A DNA stretch of 14,976 bases from JANQLU01 sp964434955. Its GTDB lineage: Bacteria > Planctomycetota > Planctomycetia > Pirellulales > Pirellulaceae. Each line of letters begins with the position of its first letter. The first letter of the stretch is position 1. The notes below the pieces were generated by a model that saw only the letters and a list, made by a program, of their open reading frames with translations, searched no databases and was not told the origin of the DNA. This document shows positions 1-7,487 of the stretch, piece by piece. The DNA lies in assembly GCA_964434955.1 (NCBI GenBank), contig CAYSXI010000133.1:1-14976 (forward strand). Reading direction: 5' to 3'. The translations under genes and the position numbers were made by a program.

Positions 1-1
1 C

Positions 2-1363
2 CCCAATCATGGCATCACCCATGCGGATCTTGATCAATACCATTCCAAGTTGGAAGCAGCACGTGAAGAAATCTTGAAACAAGATTTGCCTCTATTTGAT
101 TCGGGCGGTGATGTTCCTGCCGACAAAAGCCCACTCGACGCGGGCTTTATCGAAATGCCTGAACGATTGTTGGACGCTTATACGAAGGACGGAGCTGCCA
201 GTGAACTCGGACGAATCCTGGACTCCGCCAAGCGGATTCGTGCATGTTCTGACCGGGTCGTCGTTTTGGGAATTGGCGGTTCCTACATGGGCGCGAAAGC
301 ATTGATGGAAAGTTGTTGCCAGCCCTATTTCAATTTGTGGTCGCGTGGAGCGCGGGGTGGGCGTCCGCGAATGTTCTTCGAAGGGAACAACATCGACAAC
401 GATGCGACCCAGGGTTTGTTGCAATTGCTGGCCAGCGAAGACGATCCGGAATATGCCTGGTCGATCGTTGTGATCAGCAAAAGTGGCGGCACCATCGAAA
501 CTGCGGTTGCCTTTCGGCAGTTTCTTCAGGCGTTGACCGCGAAGTTCGGCGCGGACCGTGCCGCCGAATTGGTGATTCCGGTTACCGGGAAAGTCGGAAA
601 GCTGTCGAGTCTTGCGGATGAGTTGGGATGCAAGGATCGGTTCGAAGTCCCTGACGGAGTCGGGGGGCGATTCTCGGTTTTCTCCCCGGTTGGGTTGTTG
701 CCGGCAGCCATCCTCGGCATCGATATTATTGCTTTGTTGAATGGCGCGATGGCCATGAATGAAGCGTTCCGGCAAAAGGGATTCGACGAAAACGTGGTGT
801 TTCAATATGTCGCCGTCAATCAGTTGATGGAGGCATTGCGAAACGTTAGCGTCCGAACGATGTCGGTTTGGTCCAAGTCGCTCGAGTCATTTGGGCTTTG
901 GTATGACCAGTTGTTCGCCGAAAGTGTCGGCAAGAAAGAGTTGGGCTCAACACCGCTTACCGTGGTCAATACCCGGGACTTGCATTCTCGCGCTCAACAG
1001 CACCAGGAAGGAAAACGGGATAAACTAATCAACAATATCATCGTTGAGCAATGGCGGCAGGACCCGTTACCGGTTGGCAAAATCGGCAGCGACCTGGATC
1101 AGCTGGATGAGCTGTCGGAAAAGACCTTGCCCGAGTTGATGACGGCAGCGATTCAAGGAACGAATCAGGCTTATCAAGAAGACTTTCGCGCCACAACGGA
1201 CCTCACGCTTCCGAAATGCGATGAGTATTCCATGGGCCAATTGATGCAAATGATGATGTTGGCAACGGTGATGGAAGGCCGCTTGATGGGAGTTAATCCC
1301 TACGGCCAGCCCGGAGTTGAAAATTACAAAATCAATATGAATCGAATTCTGCGCCAAGATTAA
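2..1363 (+). CDS. pgi: Glucose-6-phosphate isomerase, 5' end cut by window edge
   Basis: Cytoplasmic enzyme that interconverts glucose-6-phosphate and fructose-6-phosphate in glycolysis and gluconeogenesis. The reading frame is open to the left edge of the window, so the true start lies upstream; an internal TTG at 50 is not needed as a start. The sugar-phosphate SIS fold is visible: GIGGSYMG at about nt 268-291 and SKSGGTIET at about 474-500. The first family signature reads GGRFSVFSPVG at about 662-694 and the C-terminal signature NPYGQPGVENYK at about 1294-1329. The roughly 450 residues seen fit the short Bacillus-type enzyme rather than the 550-residue E. coli type. The next gene starts 40 bases downstream on the same strand, so co-transcription is possible but the functions are unrelated. 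Identity is secure; only the N-terminus is missing. Confidence 0.96.
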   Translation, partial: PNHGITHADLDQYHSKLEAAREEILKQDLPLFDSGGDVPADKSPLDAGFIEMPERLLDAYTKDGAASELGRILDSAKRIRACSDRVVVLGIGGSYMGAKALMESCCQPYFNLWSRGARGGRPRMFFEGNNIDNDATQGLLQLLASEDDPEYAWSIVVISKSGGTIETAVAFRQFLQALTAKFGADRAAELVIPVTGKVGKLSSLADELGCKDRFEVPDGVGGRFSVFSPVGLLPAAILGIDIIALLNGAMAMNEAFRQKGFDENVVFQYVAVNQLMEALRNVSVRTMSVWSKSLESFGLWYDQLFAESVGKKELGSTPLTVVNTRDLHSRAQQHQEGKRDKLINNIIVEQWRQDPLPVGKIGSDLDQLDELSEKTLPELMTAAIQGTNQAYQEDFRATTDLTLPKCDEYSMGQLMQMMMLATVMEGRLMGVNPYGQPGVENYKINMNRILRQD

Positions 1364-1403
1364 ACGGCCGAAAGCAAATGGCCTAGATTAGGAGACTGGA
1401 ATC

Positions 1404-2093
1404 ATGTCGGTAGAAATTATTTGGCACGGGCACAACACTTGGACCGTTAAAGTTGGCGATCAGAACCTCGTGATCGATCCCTTTTTTGATGACAACCCTT
1501 CGACTGAGGTGAAGTCCGACGACGTGGAGGCGGATTTCATTCTGATCTCTCACGGGCATTTTGATCATATCGCCGATGCCGCAAAGATTGCGAACCGAAC
1601 CGGTGCCACTTGCATAGCCATCTTCGAAATTGCCCAATGGCTGGCGACCGAACACCAGGTTCAGAATACGGTTGGAATGAACATTGGGGGCTCGGTCTCA
1701 CAGCCCTTCGGTAAAATGAAATTGACTCCGGCGATTCATAGCTCGGAACTGCCGGACGGTTCCGGCGGTGGCGTGGCTGGCGGAATTCAGTTGAATATCG
1801 ACGACAAGAAAATTTACTTTGCCTGCGACACCGCACTCTTTTCGGATATGGCGTTGATTGGCAGTTCGGGGATTGACCTGGCCGTCGTGCCGATCGGTGA
1901 CCTGTTTACCATGGGTATCGAAGACAGCATCGCGGCAATTAACTTGATCAAACCGCAAAAAGTCATGCCATGCCATTACAATACATGGCCGCCGATTGAA
2001 CAGGACGGCCAGGCTTGGGCCCAAAAGGTCCAGGCGAACACCGAGTCAGAACCAATCGTATTGGATCCAGGCGGAAGCTACCGATTGATCTAA
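1404..2093 (+). CDS. UPF0173-type metal-dependent hydrolase (metallo-beta-lactamase fold)
   Basis: A 229-residue single-domain metallo-beta-lactamase-fold protein of the UPF0173/YtkL type, probably cytoplasmic since no signal peptide is visible. The metal-binding motif HGHFDH spans residues 50-55 (H50, H52, D54, H55). Further likely ligands are H112 in AIHSS, D142 in ACDTALFSD and H191 in PCHYNTWP, all at the usual places for this family. The length matches the family, about 225-230 residues. The ATG at 1404 is preceded by AGGAGA at 1390-1395 with an 8-base spacer, which fixes the start. The physiological substrate of the family is not established, so I name no reaction beyond metal-dependent hydrolysis. 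It follows pgi by 40 bases and may share its transcript. Confidence 0.9.
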   Translation: MSVEIIWHGHNTWTVKVGDQNLVIDPFFDDNPSTEVKSDDVEADFILISHGHFDHIADAAKIANRTGATCIAIFEIAQWLATEHQVQNTVGMNIGGSVSQPFGKMKLTPAIHSSELPDGSGGGVAGGIQLNIDDKKIYFACDTALFSDMALIGSSGIDLAVVPIGDLFTMGIEDSIAAINLIKPQKVMPCHYNTWPPIEQDGQAWAQKVQANTESEPIVLDPGGSYRLI

Positions 2094-2201
2094 GCGAGTC
2101 GTAAGTCGAGCTTGCCAAATCGACTGGCAGCACGCTTCCGCAATGATCAAACATCACAGCTAAATTGACAGGGCAGGGGCGCCCAACAGGGAAGCACAGA
2201 G

Positions 2202-3155
2202 ATGCACCGTATTCACAGAATTTGCATTTGCGTTGTCGCAGCCATTTTTATTCTGAGTTGCTCCGGCACCGCTTGGGGTGTTCAAACCGAGGGAACCCAG
2301 GCCAATCCCTTGGCTTGGAAGTTCAAAGTAGGTGACGCTTATTCGCTTTTGTTTGATCAACTTTCTCAAACAGAAACGCTCGTACTTGAACGGGAAGTCA
2401 AAATTAAAGTGCGAGTAAAAATGCAGGTCAGCTGGACGGTCGACAAGGTGGTCGATGGTAACGCCTCCATCAAGCAGGTCATCCATTGGGTGACGATCAC
2501 AACGACCAATACTGACCCCGAAGGCGAAGTGAAAACGATCGCGATTGATACGCGCGAGGATCCTTCTGACGATTTACCGAGTCGAACCAAAAAGGTAATT
2601 CGTGACATGTTGAAGGACATGCGACCTATCGTTGGGGCGACTTCTTTTTTTGAATTGTCTCCCCGCGGCCAGATCGGGAAATTCACGATCCCCAAAGAAA
2701 CCCAGCAAGCGCTTCGTGACGCTTCCAGTTCGATGCACCTCCGGCAAGTTTTTTCCACCGAAGGAATGAACAGCATTCTCGGGCCTTCGGCGATCGAGTT
2801 TCCCGAGAAGCCAGTGAGCGAAGTCCAAAGCTGGGAGTCAACTCGAAAGATTGAAAACCCGATCGGTAAATTTGATCAATCGTTCAAGTACGAATTCGAC
2901 GCCGAGAAATCGGCAAAAGAAAAAGTTGCCGTTGTCAATGTTGTTAGCGAGACGACAAAAACCGAAGACGGCAAGGAGAAAATTGAAATTACATCCCAGT
3001 CCGGGAAAGGTGAAATTCAATTTGATTCCGAACTTGGTTTCATGAAAGCCAGCTCGTTCGAAACCAATGTCGAAACCAAGAAGTCCATTCGGCCGGACAT
3101 TGATATCATCACCAAGACCAGGGATGAGGTGATGATCGAAGTTGAGAAGAAGTAA
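2202..3155 (+). CDS. Secreted protein of unknown function (DUF6263-like?)
   Basis: 317 residues. The N-terminus is an export signal: basic MHRIHR, a hydrophobic core at residues 7-19, then SCSGTAWG. Cleavage after AWG at about residue 26 by signal peptidase I is likely; Cys20 could instead be a poor lipobox (ILSC). The mature part is charged and beta-rich, with many alternating V/K/E strands, no membrane segment and no catalytic motif that I recognise. The pattern of a 'KVGD.Y' strand early on and long sheets afterwards resembles the DUF6263 type of secreted proteins found in Bacteroidetes and planctomycetes, but that is a from-memory impression. The start is supported by AGGGAAG at 2188-2194, 7 bases before ATG. 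It lies 108 bases after the hydrolase gene and converges on the Rieske gene. Confidence 0.8.
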   Translation: MHRIHRICICVVAAIFILSCSGTAWGVQTEGTQANPLAWKFKVGDAYSLLFDQLSQTETLVLEREVKIKVRVKMQVSWTVDKVVDGNASIKQVIHWVTITTTNTDPEGEVKTIAIDTREDPSDDLPSRTKKVIRDMLKDMRPIVGATSFFELSPRGQIGKFTIPKETQQALRDASSSMHLRQVFSTEGMNSILGPSAIEFPEKPVSEVQSWESTRKIENPIGKFDQSFKYEFDAEKSAKEKVAVVNVVSETTKTEDGKEKIEITSQSGKGEIQFDSELGFMKASSFETNVETKKSIRPDIDIITKTRDEVMIEVEKK

Positions 3156-3173
3156 TTTCGAGAACCTGAGATT

Positions 3174-3199
3174 GGGAAGGACGATACTCGCTTCTTCCC
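3174..3199. terminator. Weak bidirectional hairpin between convergent genes
   Basis: GGGAAG at 3174-3179 can pair with CTTCCC at 3194-3199 across a 14-base loop in the 45-base gap between the secreted protein (+) and the Rieske gene (-). The stem is short and there is no real T-run on either side, so this is only a candidate shared terminator. Confidence 0.25.
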
Positions 3200-3200
3200 T

Positions 3201-3575
3201 TTACTCCGCTTCCTTTGGCGGACCTTTCTTTGACTGATCTTCCTTTGGCCGAGGCGTGGGATTGACCAGGATCTGATCGCCTTCGATTTTCAGGTCAAAT
3301 GCGTCAATCTTTACACGGCGGTTTTCACACCAGGTACCGTCGCGGGTATCGAAACGCCAGGCATGCCAGGGGCAGGCTACGACCGAGTCTTCCATATGAC
3401 CGGTTGAAAGCGACGCCCCCATGTGAGGACAAAGATCGTCAATCGCACGGAACGTTCCCTGGTCGTTGAACACGGCGATGATTCGTTCATCAATTTCGAA
3501 GGAACGACCTTCTCCTTCCGGAATTTCGTCGGTTTTGCAGACGAATTGAAATTGGTTTTCTGCGGGTTCGTTCAT
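3201..3575 (-). CDS. Rieske [2Fe-2S] ferredoxin-like protein
   Basis: A 124-residue soluble Rieske domain protein with no signal peptide or membrane anchor, so a cytoplasmic electron carrier or small ferredoxin subunit of the NirD or dioxygenase-ferredoxin class. The cluster ligands are C49 and H51 in LCPHMG and C68 and H71 in CPWHAWRFD, the classical CxH...CxxH pattern with the correct spacing. The C-terminus (residues 107-124) is a Pro/Lys/Glu-rich tail, probably disordered. I start at the ATG at 3575: a longer frame to 3779 would add 68 residues that overlap the divergent MazG-like gene and have no Rieske character. The Shine-Dalgarno is weak. No oxygenase or reductase partner is present nearby, so its redox partner is unknown. 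Confidence 0.88.
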   Translation of the reverse strand: MNEPAENQFQFVCKTDEIPEGEGRSFEIDERIIAVFNDQGTFRAIDDLCPHMGASLSTGHMEDSVVACPWHAWRFDTRDGTWCENRRVKIDAFDLKIEGDQILVNPTPRPKEDQSKKGPPKEAE

Positions 3576-3601
3576 CGGATTCTTGCCTGTGCCGCGTGAT
3601 G

Positions 3602-3628
3602 TTGCGGAGAGTGGGAGTCGATTACAAT
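3602..3628 (+). promoter_or_regulatory. Candidate sigma70-type promoter for the MazG-like gene
   Basis: TTGCGG at 3602-3607 and TACAAT at 3623-3628, separated by 15 bases, lie in the 109-bp spacer between the divergent Rieske and MazG-like genes. The -10 is good (5 of 6), but the spacing is short. A start near 3635 would give a leader of about 50 bases. Confidence 0.3.
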
Positions 3629-3684
3629 CAGCGATCGTAACTCGATGGCCGAATCGAGAAAAGGCAACATCCGGAGCGTCGTGA

Positions 3685-4002
3685 ATGGATCCAACAAACG
3701 AAGTTAGCTTACGCGACCTGCAGAACCTGATTCGAGGAATGTACCACGAAAAGGATGTGGCTCGAGGCGTTGAGGGCACCTACATGTGGCTGATGGAGGA
3801 AGTGGGTGAACTCGCGACGGCTTTGAGAACGGGGGACCGCGAAAATTTGCACGAAGAATTCGCGGACGTGTTGGCTTGGTTGGCAACCATTGCGAATGTC
3901 GCGGACGTCGATCTGACCAAGGCGATCAGTGAAAAATATGGGACGGGATGTCCGGGTTGCCAAAAACTGGCTTGCATATGCCCGGACGAAGAAAAACCGT
4001 AA
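3685..4002 (+). CDS. MazG-like nucleotide pyrophosphohydrolase with four-cysteine C-terminal tail
   Basis: 105 residues, an all-alpha NTP pyrophosphohydrolase of the MazG/dUTPase-2 superfamily. Such enzymes cleave (d)NTPs to the monophosphate and pyrophosphate and are usually house-cleaning enzymes. The metal-binding acidic motifs are visible: EEVGE at residues 38-42 and EEFAD at 57-61, giving ExxE and ExxD. About one domain's worth of residues is present, as in the short single-domain members. After the catalytic helices (end near residue 85) comes a tail GCPGCQKLACICP with C89, C92, C97 and C99, a CxxC-x4-CxC arrangement likely to bind a metal. GGAG at 3673-3676 sits 8 bases before ATG. It diverges from the Rieske gene. 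The exact nucleotide substrate cannot be read from the sequence. Confidence 0.85.
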   Translation: MDPTNEVSLRDLQNLIRGMYHEKDVARGVEGTYMWLMEEVGELATALRTGDRENLHEEFADVLAWLATIANVADVDLTKAISEKYGTGCPGCQKLACICPDEEKP

Positions 4003-4130
4003 TTGGACGTCGGGTTGGCCGATCAAAAAGGGGCTTTTCTACGTAAAATCAGCATATAGAAGCTTCGAAACCATTTCGCTATGCTGTACCTTTCGATTTC
4101 CCGCTATTTTGGCCCTTTGGCAGTTCTATT

Positions 4131-6383
4131 TTGACCAGCCCAGTTCAATTTCTCAGCCGAGCGATCGGCACCCCGTTTCGTTCTTTGGGTCGGCAATTCG
4201 CGAGGCCTTCTCATTTGGGCTTCTTGGTTCTGGGGTTGGTTGGGGTCTGTTTTTTGTCACTGCCGGCGAGTGGTCAGTCGGATCGCGCCGAGGAAACGAG
4301 CCAGTTCGTTGATATCTCGATTGGCTTCGACGGGCGTTGGAGTCTCGGGAAGTGGGCCCCGCTTCGATTCAAGACCGCCGCCAAGGTAGACGGCGCTGCC
4401 TTTGTTGAAGTGGAAACCCTGGACGGAGACGGCGTCCCGATTCGTTATCGATACTCGGTCGAGAATGCCAAAAAATCAGACGGTGCATTTGAAGTCGGCG
4501 TGCGTGTCGGACGTGATCGTTCCTACATCGAAATCAAGCTTTTGGATTCGGACGAATCGGTTTTGACGGCCCAGCGTTTTCGCCTGAAAGAATCCGGTGA
4601 GATTCCATTGCCCCAGGCATCGACCACCCGTTTCGCACTGAGCTTTGGAACGGATATTGAAATCGATACGTTTATCGGCTCCAGTCGCGGCGGAAAACGG
4701 GATCGAATTGGTCTTCACTTTGCGGACACCAGCCAGCTTCCCAACTCGGCGGCGATGATGAACTCGGTTCAGTTGATTGTGATCATTGCCGACGGCATCG
4801 AGCAAAACTGGTCGGCGGAAGCGGGCGAACGCCTGGCCGAGTGGATCAGCAACGGGGGGCATTTGGTTATCAGTTCCCGGGAATCCAGCGAAACCTGGTT
4901 TGGTGAAAACGGGTTGTTGAAAAAGGCGCTTCCCGGAAGATTCAACTCCTTGGCAAGTCTCGAGCGTGCGGACGAACTCGAAAAATATACCTCGGCCGAT
5001 TCAAGTCGTTTGATACCAGCGGGCGCCGACCCGCTCCCTGTCGCTCACTTGATGTTTGACCAAGCGACCGAACAGGACGTGATCCAGGACCGGATCCCAT
5101 TGATCGCCGAACGGGCGTACGGCTTTGGAAGAATCACCTTCGTCAATTTTGATTTGGGTAGCGAACGGATCAATGATTGGAATGGCCGCAATCAATTGAT
5201 TGCTCAGCTGTTGGGGGCGACCGGGCTTTCATCCCCGGACGACGCTTCGAACCAGAATACGTCGGGAATCGGGTTTTCTGACTTGAGCGGTCAATTGCGT
5301 GCTCCTCTGGACCAGTATGAGGGCGTGGGCTTTATCAACTTCACGACGGTTGCCTTGCTGGTTGTTGCCTATATTTTGCTGATTGGCCCCGGTGATTACT
5401 TTTTCATGAAGTACGTCGTCAAGCGAATGCAGTGGACTTGGCTTTCATTCTCGGTCATTACCGTTTTGTTTTGTGGGGTCGCCTATTTTGTGTTCTCCGC
5501 AAACAAGCCTAATGAGATTCGCGTCAATCACCTTGAGCTTGTCGACGTGGACGTCCAGACGGGCAAAGTTCGAGGAACGATCTGGTCGCAAATTTACAGC
5601 CCGGTAACGGCTTCGCACGATCTCTCGATCCCCGAGAAAAGCAAGTTAGAGCTTGAGATCGAGAATCGAGAATTGTCTTGGCAAGGACTTCCGGGTAACA
5701 GCTTGGGCGGGATGCAGACGCTTTCGCGAAGTAGCCTGTTTCAATCCTCTTATGTCGCCTGGCAGAAGCCGGGCGTGACCGATTTGAATGGTGTCCCTAT
5801 TCAGGTTACTTCCTCGAAACCGCTTTTGGGCCGCTACCAGGGGCGAGTTAATTTTGAATATGACGGCCAGCTGACTTTCGAAACGGTGAGCACGACCCTT
5901 TCGGGGTCGGTGAAAAACCCTTTCGATTTTGAGTTGACCAATTGTGCCGTCTTTTACAAGAACTTTTTGATTCCCATCGAATCAAACCTGGGACCAAACG
6001 AAGAATTCGATCTTTCATTTGGTCGCCAACAGGATCTTCAATCTTTCCTGAAACGTCGAGTGAAAAACCAGGACACCGACGACAATGAGATCAAAGAAAT
6101 TAACACGATGTGGGACAAGAGCGATCTCGACGTTCCGCGGATCCTGCGAATGATGATGTTTTTTGATGCGGCGGGTGGTCGCGTTTATACGGAGCTGACG
6201 AACGACTACATGACGCAAGTCGACATGAGTGCTCTGTTGGATAGCAACCGAGCGATGTTGATCGGAAGAATCAGGTCAGCGGCCACTCCTTTGACCGTCG
6301 ACGGAAAACAGACTTCTGCCAATATCGACAAGAAATGGACGGTTGTTCGCGTCCTGTTCCCAGTAAAAGAAATCAAGCGATAG
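4131..6383 (+). CDS. Large exported two-pass membrane protein with GATase1-like domain, partner of ABC ATPase
   Basis: 750 residues if TTG 4131 is used; the frame is open back to a TAA at 4044 with no ATG, and later in-frame TTGs are alternatives, so the exact start is open. Residues about 29-50 are a signal sequence (hydrophobic stretch ending LPASGQS). Then comes a beta-sandwich-like region (about 55-155). A Rossmann/GATase1-like region follows (about 190-370), with a strand-then-helix pattern around LIVIIADGIEQNW and GGHLVISSRES. Two membrane segments lie at about 403-420 and 436-456, joined by a short basic loop starting GPGDYFFMKYVVKR, which should be cytoplasmic. The final 290 residues form a second periplasmic beta-rich region. 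No catalytic Cys-His pair is evident. This architecture is typical of planctomycete proteins encoded next to ABC ATPases; GldG-like auxiliary function is inference. The ATPase gene follows after 39 bases. Confidence 0.75.
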   Translation: MTSPVQFLSRAIGTPFRSLGRQFARPSHLGFLVLGLVGVCFLSLPASGQSDRAEETSQFVDISIGFDGRWSLGKWAPLRFKTAAKVDGAAFVEVETLDGDGVPIRYRYSVENAKKSDGAFEVGVRVGRDRSYIEIKLLDSDESVLTAQRFRLKESGEIPLPQASTTRFALSFGTDIEIDTFIGSSRGGKRDRIGLHFADTSQLPNSAAMMNSVQLIVIIADGIEQNWSAEAGERLAEWISNGGHLVISSRESSETWFGENGLLKKALPGRFNSLASLERADELEKYTSADSSRLIPAGADPLPVAHLMFDQATEQDVIQDRIPLIAERAYGFGRITFVNFDLGSERINDWNGRNQLIAQLLGATGLSSPDDASNQNTSGIGFSDLSGQLRAPLDQYEGVGFINFTTVALLVVAYILLIGPGDYFFMKYVVKRMQWTWLSFSVITVLFCGVAYFVFSANKPNEIRVNHLELVDVDVQTGKVRGTIWSQIYSPVTASHDLSIPEKSKLELEIENRELSWQGLPGNSLGGMQTLSRSSLFQSSYVAWQKPGVTDLNGVPIQVTSSKPLLGRYQGRVNFEYDGQLTFETVSTTLSGSVKNPFDFELTNCAVFYKNFLIPIESNLGPNEEFDLSFGRQQDLQSFLKRRVKNQDTDDNEIKEINTMWDKSDLDVPRILRMMMFFDAAGGRVYTELTNDYMTQVDMSALLDSNRAMLIGRIRSAATPLTVDGKQTSANIDKKWTVVRVLFPVKEIKR

Positions 6384-6422
6384 GTCCGGCGCAGTTCACC
6401 TGGCTCGGTTCAAGGTATTAAC

Positions 6423-7355
6423 GTGATTAGAACTGAAAATCTGACGAAGAAATACGGTGAGCTTTACGCCATCAATTCGATTGAGATTGATCTGCAGGAA
6501 GGTGACCTGTTTGGATTCATCGGGCCCAACGGTGCCGGCAAAACGACGACGATGCGAATCATCGCGACCTTGTTGGAGCCAACTTATGGCGAAGCCTATG
6601 TTTGCGGGCACTCGATTTACAACAAACCCAAGGAAATTCGTCGGCTGGTTGGCTACATGCCCGACTTTTTTGGTGTCTATGATGACATGCGGGTCATCGA
6701 ATACCTCGAGTTTTTCGCGGCCGCCTATCGAATCCAGGGCAAAGAGCGTCGTCGCCGCTGCGATGAGATGCTTGAGATTGTGGATCTCGACTTCAAAAGG
6801 GACGCGTACGCGAACACGCTTTCCCGTGGTCAGACTCAGCGGCTTGGGCTTGCTCGTGTGATGCTGCATGACCCGCAGGTCCTATTGCTTGACGAGCCTT
6901 TAAGTGGTTTGGACCCGCGGGCGCGGATCGAGATGCGAAACCTGCTACGCCGACTTGGGCAAACAGGAAAAACAATCATCGTTTCCAGTCACATTCTGCC
7001 CGAATTGGCCGACGTTTGTAACAAGGTTGGTATCATCGACCGCGGTGTCATGAGCCATTCAGCGGAAGTTTCCGAAGTCATGAAACTGGTGCGCGAGCGA
7101 ATTGTGCTACACATCGGGATTCAGGGCGATACGAAGTCGGCCATTGGCTTGCTGGAGCAACAGGATATTGTTGACACCGTTTCCGAAGGTGATGGATTTC
7201 TGGTGGTGACGCTTATTGAGAATGCGGAAGACTACAGCGGATTATCGACCAAGTTGGTTTCCGAAGGATTTGCGATCCAAATGTTCCGCGAAGAAGAAGT
7301 CAATTTGGAATCGGCGTTTATGGCACTGACCAAGGGCGTTGGCGCAAAAATCTAG
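6423..7355 (+). CDS. ABC transporter ATP-binding protein (GldA/DrrA-like)
   Basis: 310-residue cytoplasmic ATPase of an ABC exporter-type system. Walker A is GPNGAGKTT (residues 34-42), the signature loop is LSRGQTQ (133-139), Walker B is LLLDEP followed by the D-loop LSGLDP (154-165), and the switch histidine is H190 in SSHI. The Q-loop position reads GYMPDFFGVYDDM, with Asp81 where most relatives have Gln. Residues after about 220 form the extra C-terminal domain seen in DrrA/CcmA-type ATPases. Start GTG 6423 follows AAGG at 6412-6415. The gene lies 39 bases after the membrane protein and surely shares its transcript. No ABC permease gene lies in the window; downstream is a tandem repeat and then opposite-strand genes. 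Family assignment is secure; the substrate is unknown. Confidence 0.92.
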   Translation: MIRTENLTKKYGELYAINSIEIDLQEGDLFGFIGPNGAGKTTTMRIIATLLEPTYGEAYVCGHSIYNKPKEIRRLVGYMPDFFGVYDDMRVIEYLEFFAAAYRIQGKERRRRCDEMLEIVDLDFKRDAYANTLSRGQTQRLGLARVMLHDPQVLLLDEPLSGLDPRARIEMRNLLRRLGQTGKTIIVSSHILPELADVCNKVGIIDRGVMSHSAEVSEVMKLVRERIVLHIGIQGDTKSAIGLLEQQDIVDTVSEGDGFLVVTLIENAEDYSGLSTKLVSEGFAIQMFREEEVNLESAFMALTKGVGAKI

Positions 7356-7404
7356 TCGAGAAGGTTTGGATAACCGATTCGCCCGAAGCCCAAGACCGGC
7401 CAAC

Positions 7405-7476
7405 GGGCCCAGCGACTTTAACGGGCCCAGCGACTTCAACAGGCCCAGCGACTTCAAAGGGCCCAGTGGCTTGAAT
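7405..7476. repeat. Tandem repeat, four copies of an 18-bp GGGCCC-containing unit
   Basis: Copies at 7405-7422, 7423-7440, 7441-7458 and 7459-7476. Consensus GGGCCCAGCGACTTCAAC; copies 1 and 2 differ at one base, copy 4 is the most diverged, and a decayed fifth copy may follow from 7477. Each unit except the third carries the self-complementary hexamer GGGCCC (the third has AGGCCC), so neighbouring units can pair as hairpins with 12-base loops. The array fills the gap between the convergent ABC ATPase and P-II genes, ending 11 bases from the P-II stop codon, where it could act as a two-way terminator. Confidence 0.85.
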
Positions 7477-7487
7477 GGCCGGTGACG

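Noticed and set aside
92..805. 237-codon open frame antisense to pgi
   Set aside because: It mirrors a strongly conserved coding gene, has no ribosome site and its protein has no family character; open antisense frames are expected at this codon usage.
2104..2129. Hairpin AGTCGA/TCGACT after the UPF0173 gene as terminator
   Set aside because: Six-bp stem with ten-base loop, an overlapping alternative pairing and no T-run; too weak to call.
3576..3779. N-terminal extension of the Rieske protein by 68 residues
   Set aside because: It would run through the divergent spacer and into the MazG-like gene; the Rieske domain is complete from ATG 3575.
4051..4085. AGCATA/TATGCT inverted repeat between the MazG-like gene and the membrane protein
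   Set aside because: Long loop of 23 bases and no T-run; not convincing as a terminator or operator. I find no supported promoter in 4003-4130 either.
7405..7476. CRISPR-like array
   Set aside because: The units are directly adjacent with no unique spacers and no cas genes nearby; it is a simple tandem repeat.
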